A stretch of 64,000 nt of DNA from JASSUD01 sp031963445 (GTDB lineage: Bacteria > Pseudomonadota > Gammaproteobacteria > Burkholderiales > Burkholderiaceae). The position numbers were made by a program, and so were the translations under genes. Positions 1 to 8,509 of the stretch are shown here, piece by piece (position 1 is the stretch's first letter; the number at the start of each line of letters is the position of its first letter). The stretch lies in NCBI GenBank assembly GCA_031963445.1, contig JASSUH010000001.1:1364001-1428000 (forward strand), in the 5' to 3' direction. The notes under the pieces are model-generated. The model ran no database searches. It saw nothing but the letters and a program-made list of their open reading frames with translations, and was not told the origin of the DNA.

Positions 1-50
1 CTGAGATGTCTACTTTCTCTTCAAGTATCTCTTCTAGGGTACTCCCTGTC

Positions 51-1598
51 TTATTTATCGATGCGCCCATCGCTGTGTAGTATTTTTTCTGGGTTGCCGT
101 CGTATTCTGCATAGATTCCATCTTTTCGTACGATTAGTTTGATGTCACCCATTAAGGCGCTGATGATTTTGCGTGAGCGTTGGGTGTCTTGTTTTAGCGC
201 GCTTTGTAGCTCTGTGATTAAGTGCTTGATGGTTGCGGCCATTTTCTGTTTTGATGCGTTGGCGCTGTTGTCTCTTTTTTCTCTCCAGTTAACTATTTCT
301 TGTCGTTCCATTTCTGCTGTTTGAAGTCTGGTTTGTAAAGCCGGTGAGATGCCGATTTCGGCAATGGCTTCTACTAGGCGTGCGATTTCTTGATTGAGTT
401 TGCTCAGGCGTGTTTGACTGCTGCTCGCCATTTCACGTTGTGTTGTGTTGCGCTCAAATAGGATGGTGTCAAGTTGGGAGGTGATTGCTTGTTGTGCTTC
501 AGTTGAAAGCAGATCTTGTTTGATGATCTCAACTAGACGCGTTTCTGTGAGTTCGCGCGGTATGTAAAAGCCTGAGCACAGAGTTGGGCCGCGGTCTTTG
601 TGGATGTTGCAGCCGTAGTGTCTTTTGCTGGTGGCAATCAATGGGCCGCCGCATTTGGGGCAGCGCATTAAACCGCCAAGGAGTGAGCTAGGTGGGCGGC
701 CTTTGTTACTGGTATTGGGGGAACCCATGCGTTTGCGAGCGGCTTGCCATAGTTCGTCACTAATTATGCGTAAATGCGGGGACGCGACGATTCTCCATTC
801 GGAGAGCGGGCGTTCGATACGTTTAGGCACGCCAGTGTCAGGGTCTTTGATCCATTGCGAGCGATTCCATACGTATTGCCCTATATAGAGTTGGTTATTT
901 AGGATTCCTGTGCCTTTGGCTGGGCTGCCGTAGATTGATGAGATGGCCCAGGAGCTGCCGCGCGGGGAAGGGGCTTGTAGAAGGTTGAGTTCATGGGTGA
1001 TGCGTTGGATGCTCCAATCTTCAGCGTATTTGCTAAATATCCAGCGTACCCACTGAGCTTGTTCTTCAACGATTTCGTAGCGGCTGCCATTTTTCTCGCG
1101 CACGCTGCGGTAGCCATAAGCTAAGCCGCCTGCTGTATAGCCTCTGGTGACTTGTCCATCTTGGCCACGATGCGTTTTGTGGCGTAAGTCTTCGAGGTAC
1201 ATTTCATTGATAAGCCCACGTATCCCGCGTAGTACTTTGCGCGAGCTACCCATGCGGGAATCGTAGCCATCAGCAAGGCCAATGATGTTGATGCCTTGAT
1301 GCTCGAGTCGACGAACAATACGTTCTTGCTCAACTTGGTCACGCGAGATGCGATCTAACCCTTCGACAATTAACGCATCGATACGATTGGCACGAGCATC
1401 TTCTAGCAGTTTCGCGCCACCGCTTCGATGTGCGACTGGTGTGCTGCCGGAGATACTATCATCGCCATATATTGCGACAACGTCAAAGCCTTCATTTTGG
1501 GCATACCTTTGGCATAGACGAAACTGATCTTCAATTGACGTTTCGCGTTGTTTATCAGTGCTGTAGCGGGCGTAGATGGCTGCTTTCAATGGATTCAT
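51..1598 (-). CDS. Large serine recombinase (phage-type integrase/resolvase)
   Basis: This 515-residue protein is a large serine recombinase, which cuts and rejoins DNA through a serine-phosphate link and usually integrates or excises phage-type elements. The N-terminal catalytic domain (about 1-150) shows YARYSTDKQ with nucleophile Ser13 and the LDRISRD motif (81-87) carrying active-site arginines. A recombinase domain follows (about 150-290). A zinc ribbon comes next, with Cys313, Cys316, Cys330 and Cys341, then a coiled-coil-like segment rich in Arg, Gln and Glu. The full length is typical and no damage is visible. It lies at the early-region end of the P2-like element and is probably its integrase. 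The attachment site could not be found and may lie left of the window. Confidence 0.93.
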   Translation of the reverse strand: MNPLKAAIYARYSTDKQRETSIEDQFRLCQRYAQNEGFDVVAIYGDDSISGSTPVAHRSGGAKLLEDARANRIDALIVEGLDRISRDQVEQERIVRRLEHQGINIIGLADGYDSRMGSSRKVLRGIRGLINEMYLEDLRHKTHRGQDGQVTRGYTAGGLAYGYRSVREKNGSRYEIVEEQAQWVRWIFSKYAEDWSIQRITHELNLLQAPSPRGSSWAISSIYGSPAKGTGILNNQLYIGQYVWNRSQWIKDPDTGVPKRIERPLSEWRIVASPHLRIISDELWQAARKRMGSPNTSNKGRPPSSLLGGLMRCPKCGGPLIATSKRHYGCNIHKDRGPTLCSGFYIPRELTETRLVEIIKQDLLSTEAQQAITSQLDTILFERNTTQREMASSSQTRLSKLNQEIARLVEAIAEIGISPALQTRLQTAEMERQEIVNWREKRDNSANASKQKMAATIKHLITELQSALKQDTQRSRKIISALMGDIKLIVRKDGIYAEYDGNPEKILHSDGRIDK

Positions 1599-1605
1599 TT
1601 TTTAC

Positions 1606-1747
1606 GAACCTGTCTACAAATCGCCTAAAAGGCCGTGATCTGAGGTCGGGCGGTGCTCGGAATCCTCATGTACATTTAGTACGCTCCGGTTCCTCCGCTC
1701 CGGCCTCCCCCAGCTGACGACCTTTTAGACAATTTGTAGACAGGTTC
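1606..1747. repeat. 142-bp inverted-repeat element (MITE-like) with 31-bp ends
   Basis: The left arm (1606-1636) and right arm (1717-1747) are near-perfect inverted copies, both starting GAACCTGTCTACAAAT and continuing to CTAAAAGG. About 80 bases lie between them. The element sits directly before the recombinase start codon and at the 3' end of the small upstream ORF, whose last codons it supplies. A similar single end occurs near 57921-57975. No transposase is present, so it would have to be mobilised in trans. Confidence 0.75.
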
Positions 1748-1882
1748 TAGTTTGTGTTGTTGATGAGCTTCGATTGAGGCTTGTGGATGGCTCTCCATCT
1801 CGGCACTTAATATATCGGCAGCTTGTTCAGCAATAAACTGAAGTAACGCTGACCAGGCTTGCGGATTATGCTCAGATAACAT
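1676..1882 (-). CDS. Small hypothetical phage protein, C-terminus supplied by a repeat
   Basis: A short ORF begins at an ATG at 1882 preceded by a strong Shine-Dalgarno (AGGAGGGAG). It starts MLSEHNPQAWSALLQF. About 45 residues of ordinary-looking protein are followed by roughly 23 residues translated from the inverted-repeat element at 1606-1747 (from EPVYKLSKR onward, Gly/Ser-rich). The native C-terminus therefore seems to have been replaced by the insertion. It sits between the primase and recombinase genes on the same strand, as expected for an early phage operon. No family was recognised. Confidence 0.5.
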   Translation of the reverse strand: MLSEHNPQAWSALLQFIAEQAADILSAEMESHPQASIEAHQQHKLEPVYKLSKRSSAGGGRSGGTGAY

Positions 1883-1905
1883 CGGACTCTCCCTCCTAAA
1901 CTTCA

Positions 1906-4524
1906 TTACCGCTGAAATATCCAGCATTTCACCGTCGCCGGTAAAGTTGGCTCGTAGCGTGCTCGCAGCACGGAATTCACCGCTTTAATTTCAATAAATT
2001 TCCGTACTTTGCTGGTGCGTAGATGAGCTTTAAGTTCGGTCAGCTCTGGCATTTGTTGTCGCGCTTGGGCAGCGACGCTCGCAAAGTGGTTTAGGTTGAC
2101 GGCGATCAGATTAGGCTCTCGCGCATGGTTTAAACGAGGTTCTAAGCCGCCCCCATCTAAATAATCGAACATCTCCCAAAACGCTTGCACGATAGGGTGG
2201 TCTTCATTAATCGCGCGCTGACGTTGCAATGCCATTTCGGTGAATTGCGCTTGGGTTGATGCTTTTTGTTCATCAGATAAAGGCAGAATCAGAGCAAGTG
2301 CATCAGCGAGCGCCATCAGTTGCGCATGATTTTTAGCAATGCGCAGGCTGCGTAACGCTGGCAGGGTTTGTAATTGATGTTCGTAGAGGGGAGTGCGCTC
2401 GGCTATTTTTTGTAAGACGAGTTTTTCGCGGCTGAGTGCGGCTAGCATAAAGCTGCTGACTTGTTCGAGTGGCATGCGTTCTAGCGTTTCTGCCATCGTT
2501 TTGGTCTGCACGGTTTGACTGGTTCGGTCAAAATGCAGCGAAACGATGCGTTGCAATATCGCTTCGCTGGCGTTGACTGGGGTATTTTGGCTAATCACGA
2601 TGGCCCCGCGAAAGGGCGGCTCGTGAGTATCATTGCCGGCATTTTTTACGCCTGTGGCGCGTACGCTGCGTCCGTTATAGGCGGTTTTTAGTTCATCCCA
2701 AGCGAAGGTTCTATATTTCGTTTCCTCATTGCGATCGGCTTCAATCAGCACCACAGGAAGGTTCGACACTTGCGCGAAGTTGCGTGCGCGGGCCGCCAAT
2801 GAAGATTTGGAGGGATCGAAGCCTTCATAATCACGTCGTCCTAATAATTTCCATAAAAACTCAATGAGCGTTGACTTACCCGCGCCAGGTTCACCTACGA
2901 TCTCTAAGAACGGAAAACTTTTGTGTTCAGCGCGGATTTGTTCGGCGAACAGAGAGCCAAACCAGAACGCGAGGGCGACCAATCCTTTTGCGCCAAAACA
3001 CTGCCACAGAGCAGGCAGCCAATCATAAGAAGGGGCGACTTCATGTTGCAGGTTTAAGGTGACCGATTGATTTAGCGTTTTAATACTCAGCTTGCCTATA
3101 TCAAAAAAATCTTCTTCGTTGAGCCGATAAATCTGGCCATTTTTGACTGCAACATCTTGCCAAACATAGCAGTCGTATTCATGGTGATAACCAATAAAAT
3201 CAATCGTTTTGACTGAGCGAATATGCGCCATCTGATCTTTCAAATAACGATCAAGCTGGCCACTGGTGCCGGTATAAAAAGCACCTGGCGCAATGGCGAG
3301 TAATCTTCTTTTAAATTCACTCGCACACGCGACTTGAGAGCCGGTAAACGTGTTTTTAATCGTTTGGCCGTTGGGAAAATCAATACGGAAGTAGTACCAA
3401 GCTTCATCTGTTAATGGGTTAGCTTGGTAATACAGTGCAGTGGGCAGGCAATTAACAATTTCGGTGAGGCTAGCGGCTTTTTGTAGCGCTTGAGTTTGTT
3501 TCGCTGGTTCTGATAAATCTTGCGCCGCTTCTTTAGCTGCTTCAAAACGTTCGACATCAAGTTTGAAGTGATACAGCCGCTTTTCGTAATCTAAGATAAA
3601 TTCGCGTTGGCGATGTTTTTGATACACCAGTTGCGCTTTGTCTAAAGCGCTTTGTGCAATCAGTAATGCGCCGTGATAGCGATACTCTGTTAAGTATTCG
3701 TCAGTTAAGCGTGCGCGTTGATGGCAATCGTTCCAATCTAATTTGCCTTTGCTGGTTTGAGGAATTTGCGCCGCTTCACATCTCCAGCCTGCTTTACGTG
3801 CTTGGCGCACACTTTTTAGGATGCTTTTTTGCCCTGCTTGATCGCTATCGAGTGCCCAAATTAAGCGAGGTCGATGGTGTTGACGTTGGCTAAGCAACGC
3901 AGCCAGTGCTGTTTCTGGATAGTTGGTGCAGGAAAGTAAGGCTACCGCGGCGATGTTGTGATGCGCCAGCGCGATTGCGTCAAAGATGCCTTCGACGAGC
4001 CACAGTTCTTCACCCTTCGCTAAATCTAAAGTCGGCGGTTTCCACCAGAGTCCAGCATATCTACTACCAGGTTTAAAATTGGCCTTTTTGCTTAACCTTT
4101 CTGGTTGATCGATCAATCTTTCCCAAAATGTATCACCGACAGTAAAGCGCACCGTCGCGCTACCGATTTGCCGCTGCGCATCGTAGTAATGTTCTTGCGT
4201 ATACCAGCCTTGAATCAGCTTGAGATCAAAGCCGCGTGCATATTGTAAATAGGCATCGGCGGCGGCGTGTGGGTGTTGCTCAACTGATGGAAAGCGGTTT
4301 GACCAATGCTCAAAAAGATCGGTGTAAATCTCTTTAACATGGCCTTCCCAAGCGCAATGATTTAAGCGACCGCAACGCAAAATCCAAGGATTATCCGCAT
4401 GTGTATAAAGCTCTTTCTTCCCACATGCTGGACAAATACCTTGCTGCAGCCAAGACGACTTAGCCTTAAAGCTATAGTCGGCCAGTAAGCGTTGGGTGAT
4501 GGTTTGATGAAGATCGGTGCGCAT
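1906..4524 (-). CDS. Phage primase/helicase: zinc ribbon, toprim and P-loop ATPase domains
   Basis: This 872-residue protein combines the parts of a phage replication primase-helicase. Near the N-terminus Cys31, Cys34, Cys51 and Cys57 fit a zinc-binding primase ribbon (CPACGKKE ... CGRLNHC). A toprim segment follows at roughly 175-270, with LVEGIFDAIAL and the acidic ALDSDQAG motif. The C-terminal half has a Walker A motif, GEPGAGKST, at about 543-551, followed by an ATPase core (VVLIEADRN, AIVISQNTP). It probably primes and unwinds DNA when the element replicates, and lies in the early operon between the hypothetical gene at 4533 and the recombinase. A functional replication protein suggests descent from a phage able to replicate, although the head genes are missing. 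Confidence 0.88.
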   Translation of the reverse strand: MRTDLHQTITQRLLADYSFKAKSSWLQQGICPACGKKELYTHADNPWILRCGRLNHCAWEGHVKEIYTDLFEHWSNRFPSVEQHPHAAADAYLQYARGFDLKLIQGWYTQEHYYDAQRQIGSATVRFTVGDTFWERLIDQPERLSKKANFKPGSRYAGLWWKPPTLDLAKGEELWLVEGIFDAIALAHHNIAAVALLSCTNYPETALAALLSQRQHHRPRLIWALDSDQAGQKSILKSVRQARKAGWRCEAAQIPQTSKGKLDWNDCHQRARLTDEYLTEYRYHGALLIAQSALDKAQLVYQKHRQREFILDYEKRLYHFKLDVERFEAAKEAAQDLSEPAKQTQALQKAASLTEIVNCLPTALYYQANPLTDEAWYYFRIDFPNGQTIKNTFTGSQVACASEFKRRLLAIAPGAFYTGTSGQLDRYLKDQMAHIRSVKTIDFIGYHHEYDCYVWQDVAVKNGQIYRLNEEDFFDIGKLSIKTLNQSVTLNLQHEVAPSYDWLPALWQCFGAKGLVALAFWFGSLFAEQIRAEHKSFPFLEIVGEPGAGKSTLIEFLWKLLGRRDYEGFDPSKSSLAARARNFAQVSNLPVVLIEADRNEETKYRTFAWDELKTAYNGRSVRATGVKNAGNDTHEPPFRGAIVISQNTPVNASEAILQRIVSLHFDRTSQTVQTKTMAETLERMPLEQVSSFMLAALSREKLVLQKIAERTPLYEHQLQTLPALRSLRIAKNHAQLMALADALALILPLSDEQKASTQAQFTEMALQRQRAINEDHPIVQAFWEMFDYLDGGGLEPRLNHAREPNLIAVNLNHFASVAAQARQQMPELTELKAHLRTSKVRKFIEIKAVNSVLRARYEPTLPATVKCWIFQR

Positions 4525-4532
4525 AGTCAGGC

Positions 4533-4934
4533 TTAGCAGAAGAAATGTTCGTTGCCAATTAACCGCTCGCCGCCAGTGCGCTCTAATTGGCCGATTAAAT
4601 CAAATTGAGGGAGTTGTGCGATTAAATCAGCAATCGGTATTACCCATTCATGTCCGGTGATTGCATTTCTGACAAATAGGGCGTGTGATGTTGAGTGCGC
4701 GACATTGATGATTTCGTCGAGATGACGCGATTTGACCTCGCTAAAGGCCTGTAACGTCGTATCTCTTGCGTACTTAGCTGAGCAGTAATAAGAGCAAGCT
4801 TCTAATACATGCTGGATACACCGTTTGACTAAAAGATGCTCATCAGCGGCAGATAAATAGGAGGCTTGATGATCGTCTAAAAAGTTAATGGCTATCGTAT
4901 AAATCTCACTGGGCTTCTTTATTTGCATCATCAT
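4533..4934 (-). CDS. Hypothetical early-region phage protein
   Basis: The product is 133 residues with no recognised domain and no signal peptide or membrane segment. The start has three consecutive ATG codons after GAGG. The third (4928) has the best spacing from that sequence, so the true N-terminus may be two residues shorter. Its stop is 8 bases upstream of the primase start, which suggests co-transcription. The C-terminal half (HEWVIPIADLIAQLPQFD) reads like a compact globular protein. Function unknown. Confidence 0.6.
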   Translation of the reverse strand: MMMQIKKPSEIYTIAINFLDDHQASYLSAADEHLLVKRCIQHVLEACSYYCSAKYARDTTLQAFSEVKSRHLDEIINVAHSTSHALFVRNAITGHEWVIPIADLIAQLPQFDLIGQLERTGGERLIGNEHFFC

Positions 4935-5010
4935 CGCCTCGTTGGATCAGTGGAAATGTTGGGTGAGTGAGGGGTGCCTTAGGCTTGAGTCCAATAGGTT
5001 CAAACTTTTT

Positions 5011-5124
5011 AGGAACCTTTGCAAAACCCCTTGGGCAGCAGAAGGATCAACTGAAATTTCCTTACCGTACTACAGTACTATCTTCGTCAATATGCATTGC
5101 CCAAGGAGCTTTGCAGAGGTTCCT
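5011..5124. repeat. 114-bp inverted-repeat element with AGGAACCTTTGCAAA ends
   Basis: The left end reads AGGAACCTTTGCAAA followed by CCCCTTGGGCA. The right end is its inverse (GCCCAAGGAGCTTTGCAGAGGTTCCT). The centre contains a small palindrome around GTACTACAGTAC. It lies between the ogr-like gene and the hypothetical gene at 4533. A relative with similar ends (AGGAGCCTCTGCAAAAT) occurs at 36862-36965, so this is a dispersed family. No coding capacity. Confidence 0.7.
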
Positions 5125-5158
5125 TTATTTTTTACGGTTGGATTTTCGTTAATTGCAG

Positions 5159-5446
5159 TTATTTGGGCTTAAAAGGTAACAGCGGCAATAAATCGGGTTT
5201 AGCAGGAGGCTCATTTTGCTCCCGCTTATGCGCCCAAGCGCGGGGGGAAACGGGTAATTGCACCTCAGGGTTCGGTTTGGCTGAGGGTGAGAGGATGTAT
5301 ACCGTCTCTAAATGGGCGACGAAGGTGCAGCCGCAGAAGGGGTCGAGGCAGGCACAGTAATGTTTACTAAGTAAGGTGCCTAATATGATACGTGTGCGCA
5401 CTTTGGCGCGGCCTCTACAGTGTGGGCAATATACAGAAGTACGCAT
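5159..5446 (-). CDS. ogr: Ogr/Delta-type zinc-finger activator of late phage genes
   Basis: A 95-residue protein whose first 40 residues match the P2 Ogr / P4 Delta zinc finger. The cysteines are Cys7, Cys10, Cys33 and Cys38, exactly C-x2-C-x22-C-x4-C, the spacing known for this family. Ogr binds upstream of P2 late promoters and recruits RNA polymerase through its alpha subunit. Here it would turn on the lysis and tail genes. The C-terminal half is proline-rich and likely disordered. In P2, ogr follows gene D directly. Here it is separated from D by the repressor and Rpn genes and heads the early operon. Confidence 0.9.
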   Translation of the reverse strand: MRTSVYCPHCRGRAKVRTRIILGTLLSKHYCACLDPFCGCTFVAHLETVYILSPSAKPNPEVQLPVSPRAWAHKREQNEPPAKPDLLPLLPFKPK

Positions 5447-5619
5447 AGTTTTCTCGCTTTTTGGTAGGCGGTTTTCTAATCTTTACCCCTTATTGCGGAT
5501 AAACCTCAGTCATGCTTATCATCTGATCTTATATTGCTCAGCCAAGGTTGGCCCAAGCAATATAAAAATCAAAATGAAATGTAAGTTCAATTTATTCTTT
5601 TAAGAAAATAAGTTATTTT

Positions 5620-5645
5620 ATTATGTGTACATATGATCACATAAT
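5620..5645. promoter_or_regulatory. Candidate repressor operator (palindrome)
   Basis: A perfect 8-base inverted repeat, ATTATGTG (5620-5627) and CACATAAT (5638-5645), separated by 10 bases, ends 18 bases before the repressor start codon and lies in the divergent space between repressor and ogr. Dyads of this kind in this position are usual binding sites for XRE-type dimers, giving autoregulation and control of the divergent early operon. Binding is inferred. Confidence 0.5.
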
Positions 5646-5663
5646 GCAATATAGGATAGCTAA

Positions 5664-6083
5664 ATGACGATAGAAATCGGTAAAAGACTGGAGAATGAGC
5701 GCATACGGCTTAACTATACGCAACAAAAAATGGGAGAATATGTAGGGATAGGAAGGCGTGCTTATATTAATTACGAAAAAGGAAAGCGGGAAATATCGGC
5801 CGAAGGACTCAATAATATCGATAAAATAGGTGCTGACGTGCTTTATATTACGACTGGAAAACCTTCCGCTTTATCAGAAGAAGAGCAAATGATAATCATG
5901 GAATATCGAAAAATGAATATCAGCGAGCGCGCTCAGGTGCTTAATGCGATTTGTAAAATTAGTACGCCAGAAAACCAAACACAGCAGAGAGCAGAAGTGA
6001 AGCAGCATATAGAAGGCAATGCAAGTGGCTCTTATGCGGAAGGGAATGCTTATACGATTCATATGGAAAAAAAACCGATTTAA
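5664..6083 (+). CDS. XRE-family phage repressor (cI-like)
   Basis: A 139-residue protein with an N-terminal helix-turn-helix of about 60 residues (IGKRLENERIRLNYTQQKM ... YINYEKGKR), the standard XRE/Cro-C1 fold. The rest is a short linker with no LexA-type protease domain, so release from repression would not be by RecA-stimulated self-cleavage. The start is supported by AGGATAG upstream. It is transcribed away from the ogr-primase-recombinase genes, the usual immunity-region layout. Just before the stop is a run of eight A (6067-6074). Slippage there would fuse the protein to the next ORF. Confidence 0.88.
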   Translation: MTIEIGKRLENERIRLNYTQQKMGEYVGIGRRAYINYEKGKREISAEGLNNIDKIGADVLYITTGKPSALSEEEQMIIMEYRKMNISERAQVLNAICKISTPENQTQQRAEVKQHIEGNASGSYAEGNAYTIHMEKKPI

Positions 6084-6097
6084 CTTCGCTAGCTTCT

Positions 6098-6370
6098 TTG
6101 GCATCTGTTGCCAAAGGGCCTATCTCCATCGCAGGCCACCTTCAAGAAGCACCTCGCATTAATATCATTTCAATACAACGCCCCGTTTCTCATTACCATT
6201 TCAACAAACGCAGCACGTTCGCGCGTGTGATGCTGGCTGTTTTATTTGCCGGATGTTTATTTTTAAGCTATCGCGATCCCTCTACGGGCCATTTGGTTAA
6301 ACACCTGCGCGATATTATTCTGCCTGTTAAGGTTGTGTCTAGCAAAGTCGCGCCTGAAGAGATTGAGTGA
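6098..6370 (+). CDS. Small hypothetical protein with one membrane segment
   Basis: Ninety residues from a TTG start, 15 bases after the repressor stop. One hydrophobic stretch (about 44-60, VMLAVLFAGCLFLSY) could span the membrane, with a short charged tail. The frame stays open upstream into the repressor's 3' end, and a one-base slip in the A8 run would join the two. It may therefore be the C-terminal part of a longer repressor-anchor protein, or a separate gene. No family recognised. Confidence 0.45.
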   Translation: MASVAKGPISIAGHLQEAPRINIISIQRPVSHYHFNKRSTFARVMLAVLFAGCLFLSYRDPSTGHLVKHLRDIILPVKVVSSKVAPEEIE

Positions 6371-6488
6371 TAGAGCGGTCTGATCGCTGAGCAGAATGTT
6401 GAGTAACCTCAAGTAATAGATAAGCAGTTACCGCTAGTATAAAACGACAGCTCGCGGCAATTCAGTAAAGCTGCTTAGAGCATCGTTA

Positions 6489-6528
6489 ATCCCTGCGTAT
6501 CGCCTTTTTGGCGGGCAGGGATTTTTTT
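6489..6528 (+). terminator. Rho-independent terminator
   Basis: Stem ATCCCTGC (6489-6496) with GCAGGGAT (6515-6522), enclosing an inner CGCC/GGCG hairpin and followed by seven T. It would end transcription from the repressor unit. Confidence 0.75.
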
Positions 6529-6740
6529 CGTCTGTAGGAAGAGTTTAATTAGATTGTATCTATCTTATCGGTATGAAAATTTGTTTAACGTAATTAAAAA
6601 TAAGGTTTTTAGGGGGGTATGAAAACCTTTTGTTACAGGTGTTTACAGTATTGGTCCTTATATTGATGATAGTTGTTCTGATTAAACTTAATTGGTTTTT
6701 ATAAAAATACTTTTAAAATAAAGATGGGAATTAGATCTTT

Positions 6741-6784
6741 CCCTGAAATAGCGAGATTACTTTCACTATTTCAGGGGTTTTTTT
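6741..6784 (+). terminator. Rho-independent terminator
   Basis: Perfect 11-bp stem CCCTGAAATAG (6741-6751) and CTATTTCAGGG (6766-6776), then a T-rich run. The stem is symmetric, but the T-run marks plus-strand use. No intact gene directly precedes it. Confidence 0.78.
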
Positions 6785-7033
6785 ATCCGTAGAAAAAATT
6801 TTCTAATGGATATGCATGCAGAGCGCCCCTATTTTATAAATCAGGATCGTTTTGTGGGCCGATACGTATTAGCAGTTAAATTGTGTTCTCCAGCTTTTGC
6901 AGATAAATACCAGAAAAACTAGCTGTCTTACGTTGATTTTTGAATAAGATAATTGATCTGCCACGAGGATGAAGTAACGTTAATCGTTTATATAATGATC
7001 ACATTAGCCATTCGACAGAGGAGAAAAAGCATC

Positions 7034-7292
7034 ATGCATACATTAACCTACGAGCAAGCATAAAATCACTTTAACGAGGCGCTGAATACCAGTATGCGTA
7101 AACCTGCTCTATCACAATCGAAGGCCGTTTATTGGTTCTTATGGTTCCTGCAGCGGAGGGGTTTTTAAGAGCGATAAGGTCTTTTTTATTTTGAGCAACA
7201 TCAGCAAAAAGTTAATCCTTAACCCGTACCGTGGCATCTCGATTATCAAGCCTAAAGCATTTATTGAATTGATGGCAAAACGAAGATATTAA
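7034..7292 (+). pseudogene. Decayed Phd/YefM antitoxin and toxin remnant (PIN-like)
   Basis: A good ribosome site (GAGGAGAAA) precedes ATG at 7034. The reading MHTLTYEQA, stop, NHFNEALNTSMRKP matches the start of Phd/YefM antitoxins. A frameshift then leads into ITIEGRLLVLMVPAAE, the conserved end of that fold. Near 7221-7292, YRGISIIKPKAFIEL ending in a stop resembles the C-terminus of PIN-family toxins. The internal stop, the frameshift and the missing toxin body mark it as dead. The antitoxin call is fairly firm; the PIN call is weaker. Confidence 0.55.
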
Positions 7293-7350
7293 ATTTAGCA
7301 AAGCGATTCAAATTAGAACTGTATCAATCTCTGCAAATCTTTAATTTCTC

Positions 7351-8279
7351 TTGCCTATGTCCGACATTTCAAAACCACATGATTCATTGTTCAAAGACTT
7401 CTTAAGCAGAATTGAATACGCCCAACGCTTTTTGGAAGTCCACTTGCCTGACGACATTAAACAAATATGTGATCTGTCGACCTTTGAGTTACAAGATGGC
7501 TCATTCATTGGCAACGAGTTAAAGCAGAGGTTTTCTGACATCCTCTACCGTGTAAAAGCGAGTGGAGAAGATAGGCTGCTGTATACGATCGTCGAACACC
7601 AAACTAAGCCTGAGCGCTTGCTGCCTCTACGCGTTCTTAGCTATGAAGTCGATGTGCTACAAAAGTATTGCAATAAAACAAAAAGCGAGCGCTTGCCCGA
7701 AGTTATTACTTTGGTGTTCTATCGAGGTAAGCGCAAATATCCGTATTCACTCGATATCCTTGATCTGTTTGAAGCGCAGGGTAAGAAAAGGCGAGGTGAT
7801 TTTCCGAGAATACCTACGCTTATCGACGTCAACACGATGTCTGACGAAGCAATAGAAGCGCATGGCAATATTGCTATTCTTGAGAAGTTGCAAAAATACA
7901 TCTGGTCTAAAGATTTACAGGAATTAGCGCCGGCTGTGTTGAAAGAATTAATGCGCTATCCTTTACCTGCTCAGTTAAAAAATAACGTTTTCCGTTACAT
8001 GTTGAGCGAGGGGGAGTGTAAAAATTTTGAGAACTTTTATAGAATAGTGAACGAACATGACCCACAAGAGGGGGAGGAAATTATGACTGTTGCACAGCAG
8101 CTTAGGGCTGAGGGCGTTCGACAAGGTAGGCAAGAAGGTATTCAGCAAGGTATCCAGGAAGGTATTCAAGAAGGTATTGAAAAAATTGCAATAAAATTGC
8201 TGAGACTACTGATTTCACTGAAGAAGAAATCGCCGCTTTAGCTAAAAAGCACAACATCTCATTACCTAAAGTTCAGTAA
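7351..8279 (+). pseudogene. Rpn-family PD-(D/E)XK nuclease, C-terminus frameshifted
   Basis: The ORF 7351-8241 encodes 296 residues of the Rpn (recombination-promoting nuclease, formerly YhgA-like transposase) family: HDSLFKDFLS near the N-terminus, then RFSDILYRV ... YTIVEHQTKPE forming the nuclease core, a central helical domain, and a C-terminal run of QEG/QQG repeats. The last residues (RLLISLKKKSPL) are out of register. In the next frame the expected tail, FTEEEIAALAKKHN, continues to a stop at 8277-8279, so an indel near 8195 has changed the C-terminus. The nuclease core is intact and the protein may still work. It lies between the repressor and gene D of the phage element. Confidence 0.8.
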
Positions 8280-8305
8280 AGCTATCTAGCTTAGACTCGT
8301 ATATA

Positions 8306-8347
8306 TCCCTGCTGAGTCCAACGTATGGCGAGCAGGGTCTTTTTTTG
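8306..8347 (+). terminator. Rho-independent terminator of the Rpn gene
   Basis: Stem CCCTGCT (8308-8314) with AGCAGGG (8331-8337) followed by a run of T. The region resembles the one at 6462-6528, which suggests both descend from Rpn gene ends. Confidence 0.75.
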
Positions 8348-8365
8348 TCTATAGAAAACGAATAT

Positions 8366-8420
8366 GGACTACAAGAAAGGGGAGTTATGGCCGTTGCGGA
8401 ACAGCTTAGAGCTGTGATAC
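8366..8420 (+). pseudogene. Fragment of another Rpn gene
   Basis: The stretch GGGGAGTTATGGCCGTTGCG with AACAGCTTAGAGCTG after it closely resembles 8070-8110 of the intact Rpn gene (the ATGACTGTTGCACAGCAGCTT region). It is a short remnant between the terminator and the end of gene D. Confidence 0.5.
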
Positions 8421-8509
8421 GCGTTTCAGATGTGGCATGCTCAGCAGCAAGACAAGCTCACATCTGATCAATAGTGATAGCTCGAAATGAAGCGACTGTG
8501 CAACTACCC

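Larger units (their letters stand above)
6371..7350. other. Gene-poor interval with decayed genes and two terminators
   Basis: No intact gene was found. From about 6460 the sequence resembles the 3' end and terminator of the Rpn gene downstream (shared TTCAGTAAAGCT followed by an ATCCCTGC stem), so it is probably the tail of a deleted Rpn copy. Two factor-independent terminators and a decayed antitoxin/toxin pair are listed separately. The rest is AT-rich with no support for coding. Confidence 0.6.

Noticed and set aside
5097..5360. Plus-strand ORF over the ogr region
   Set aside because: It is antisense to the ogr gene, whose four-cysteine spacing is exact.
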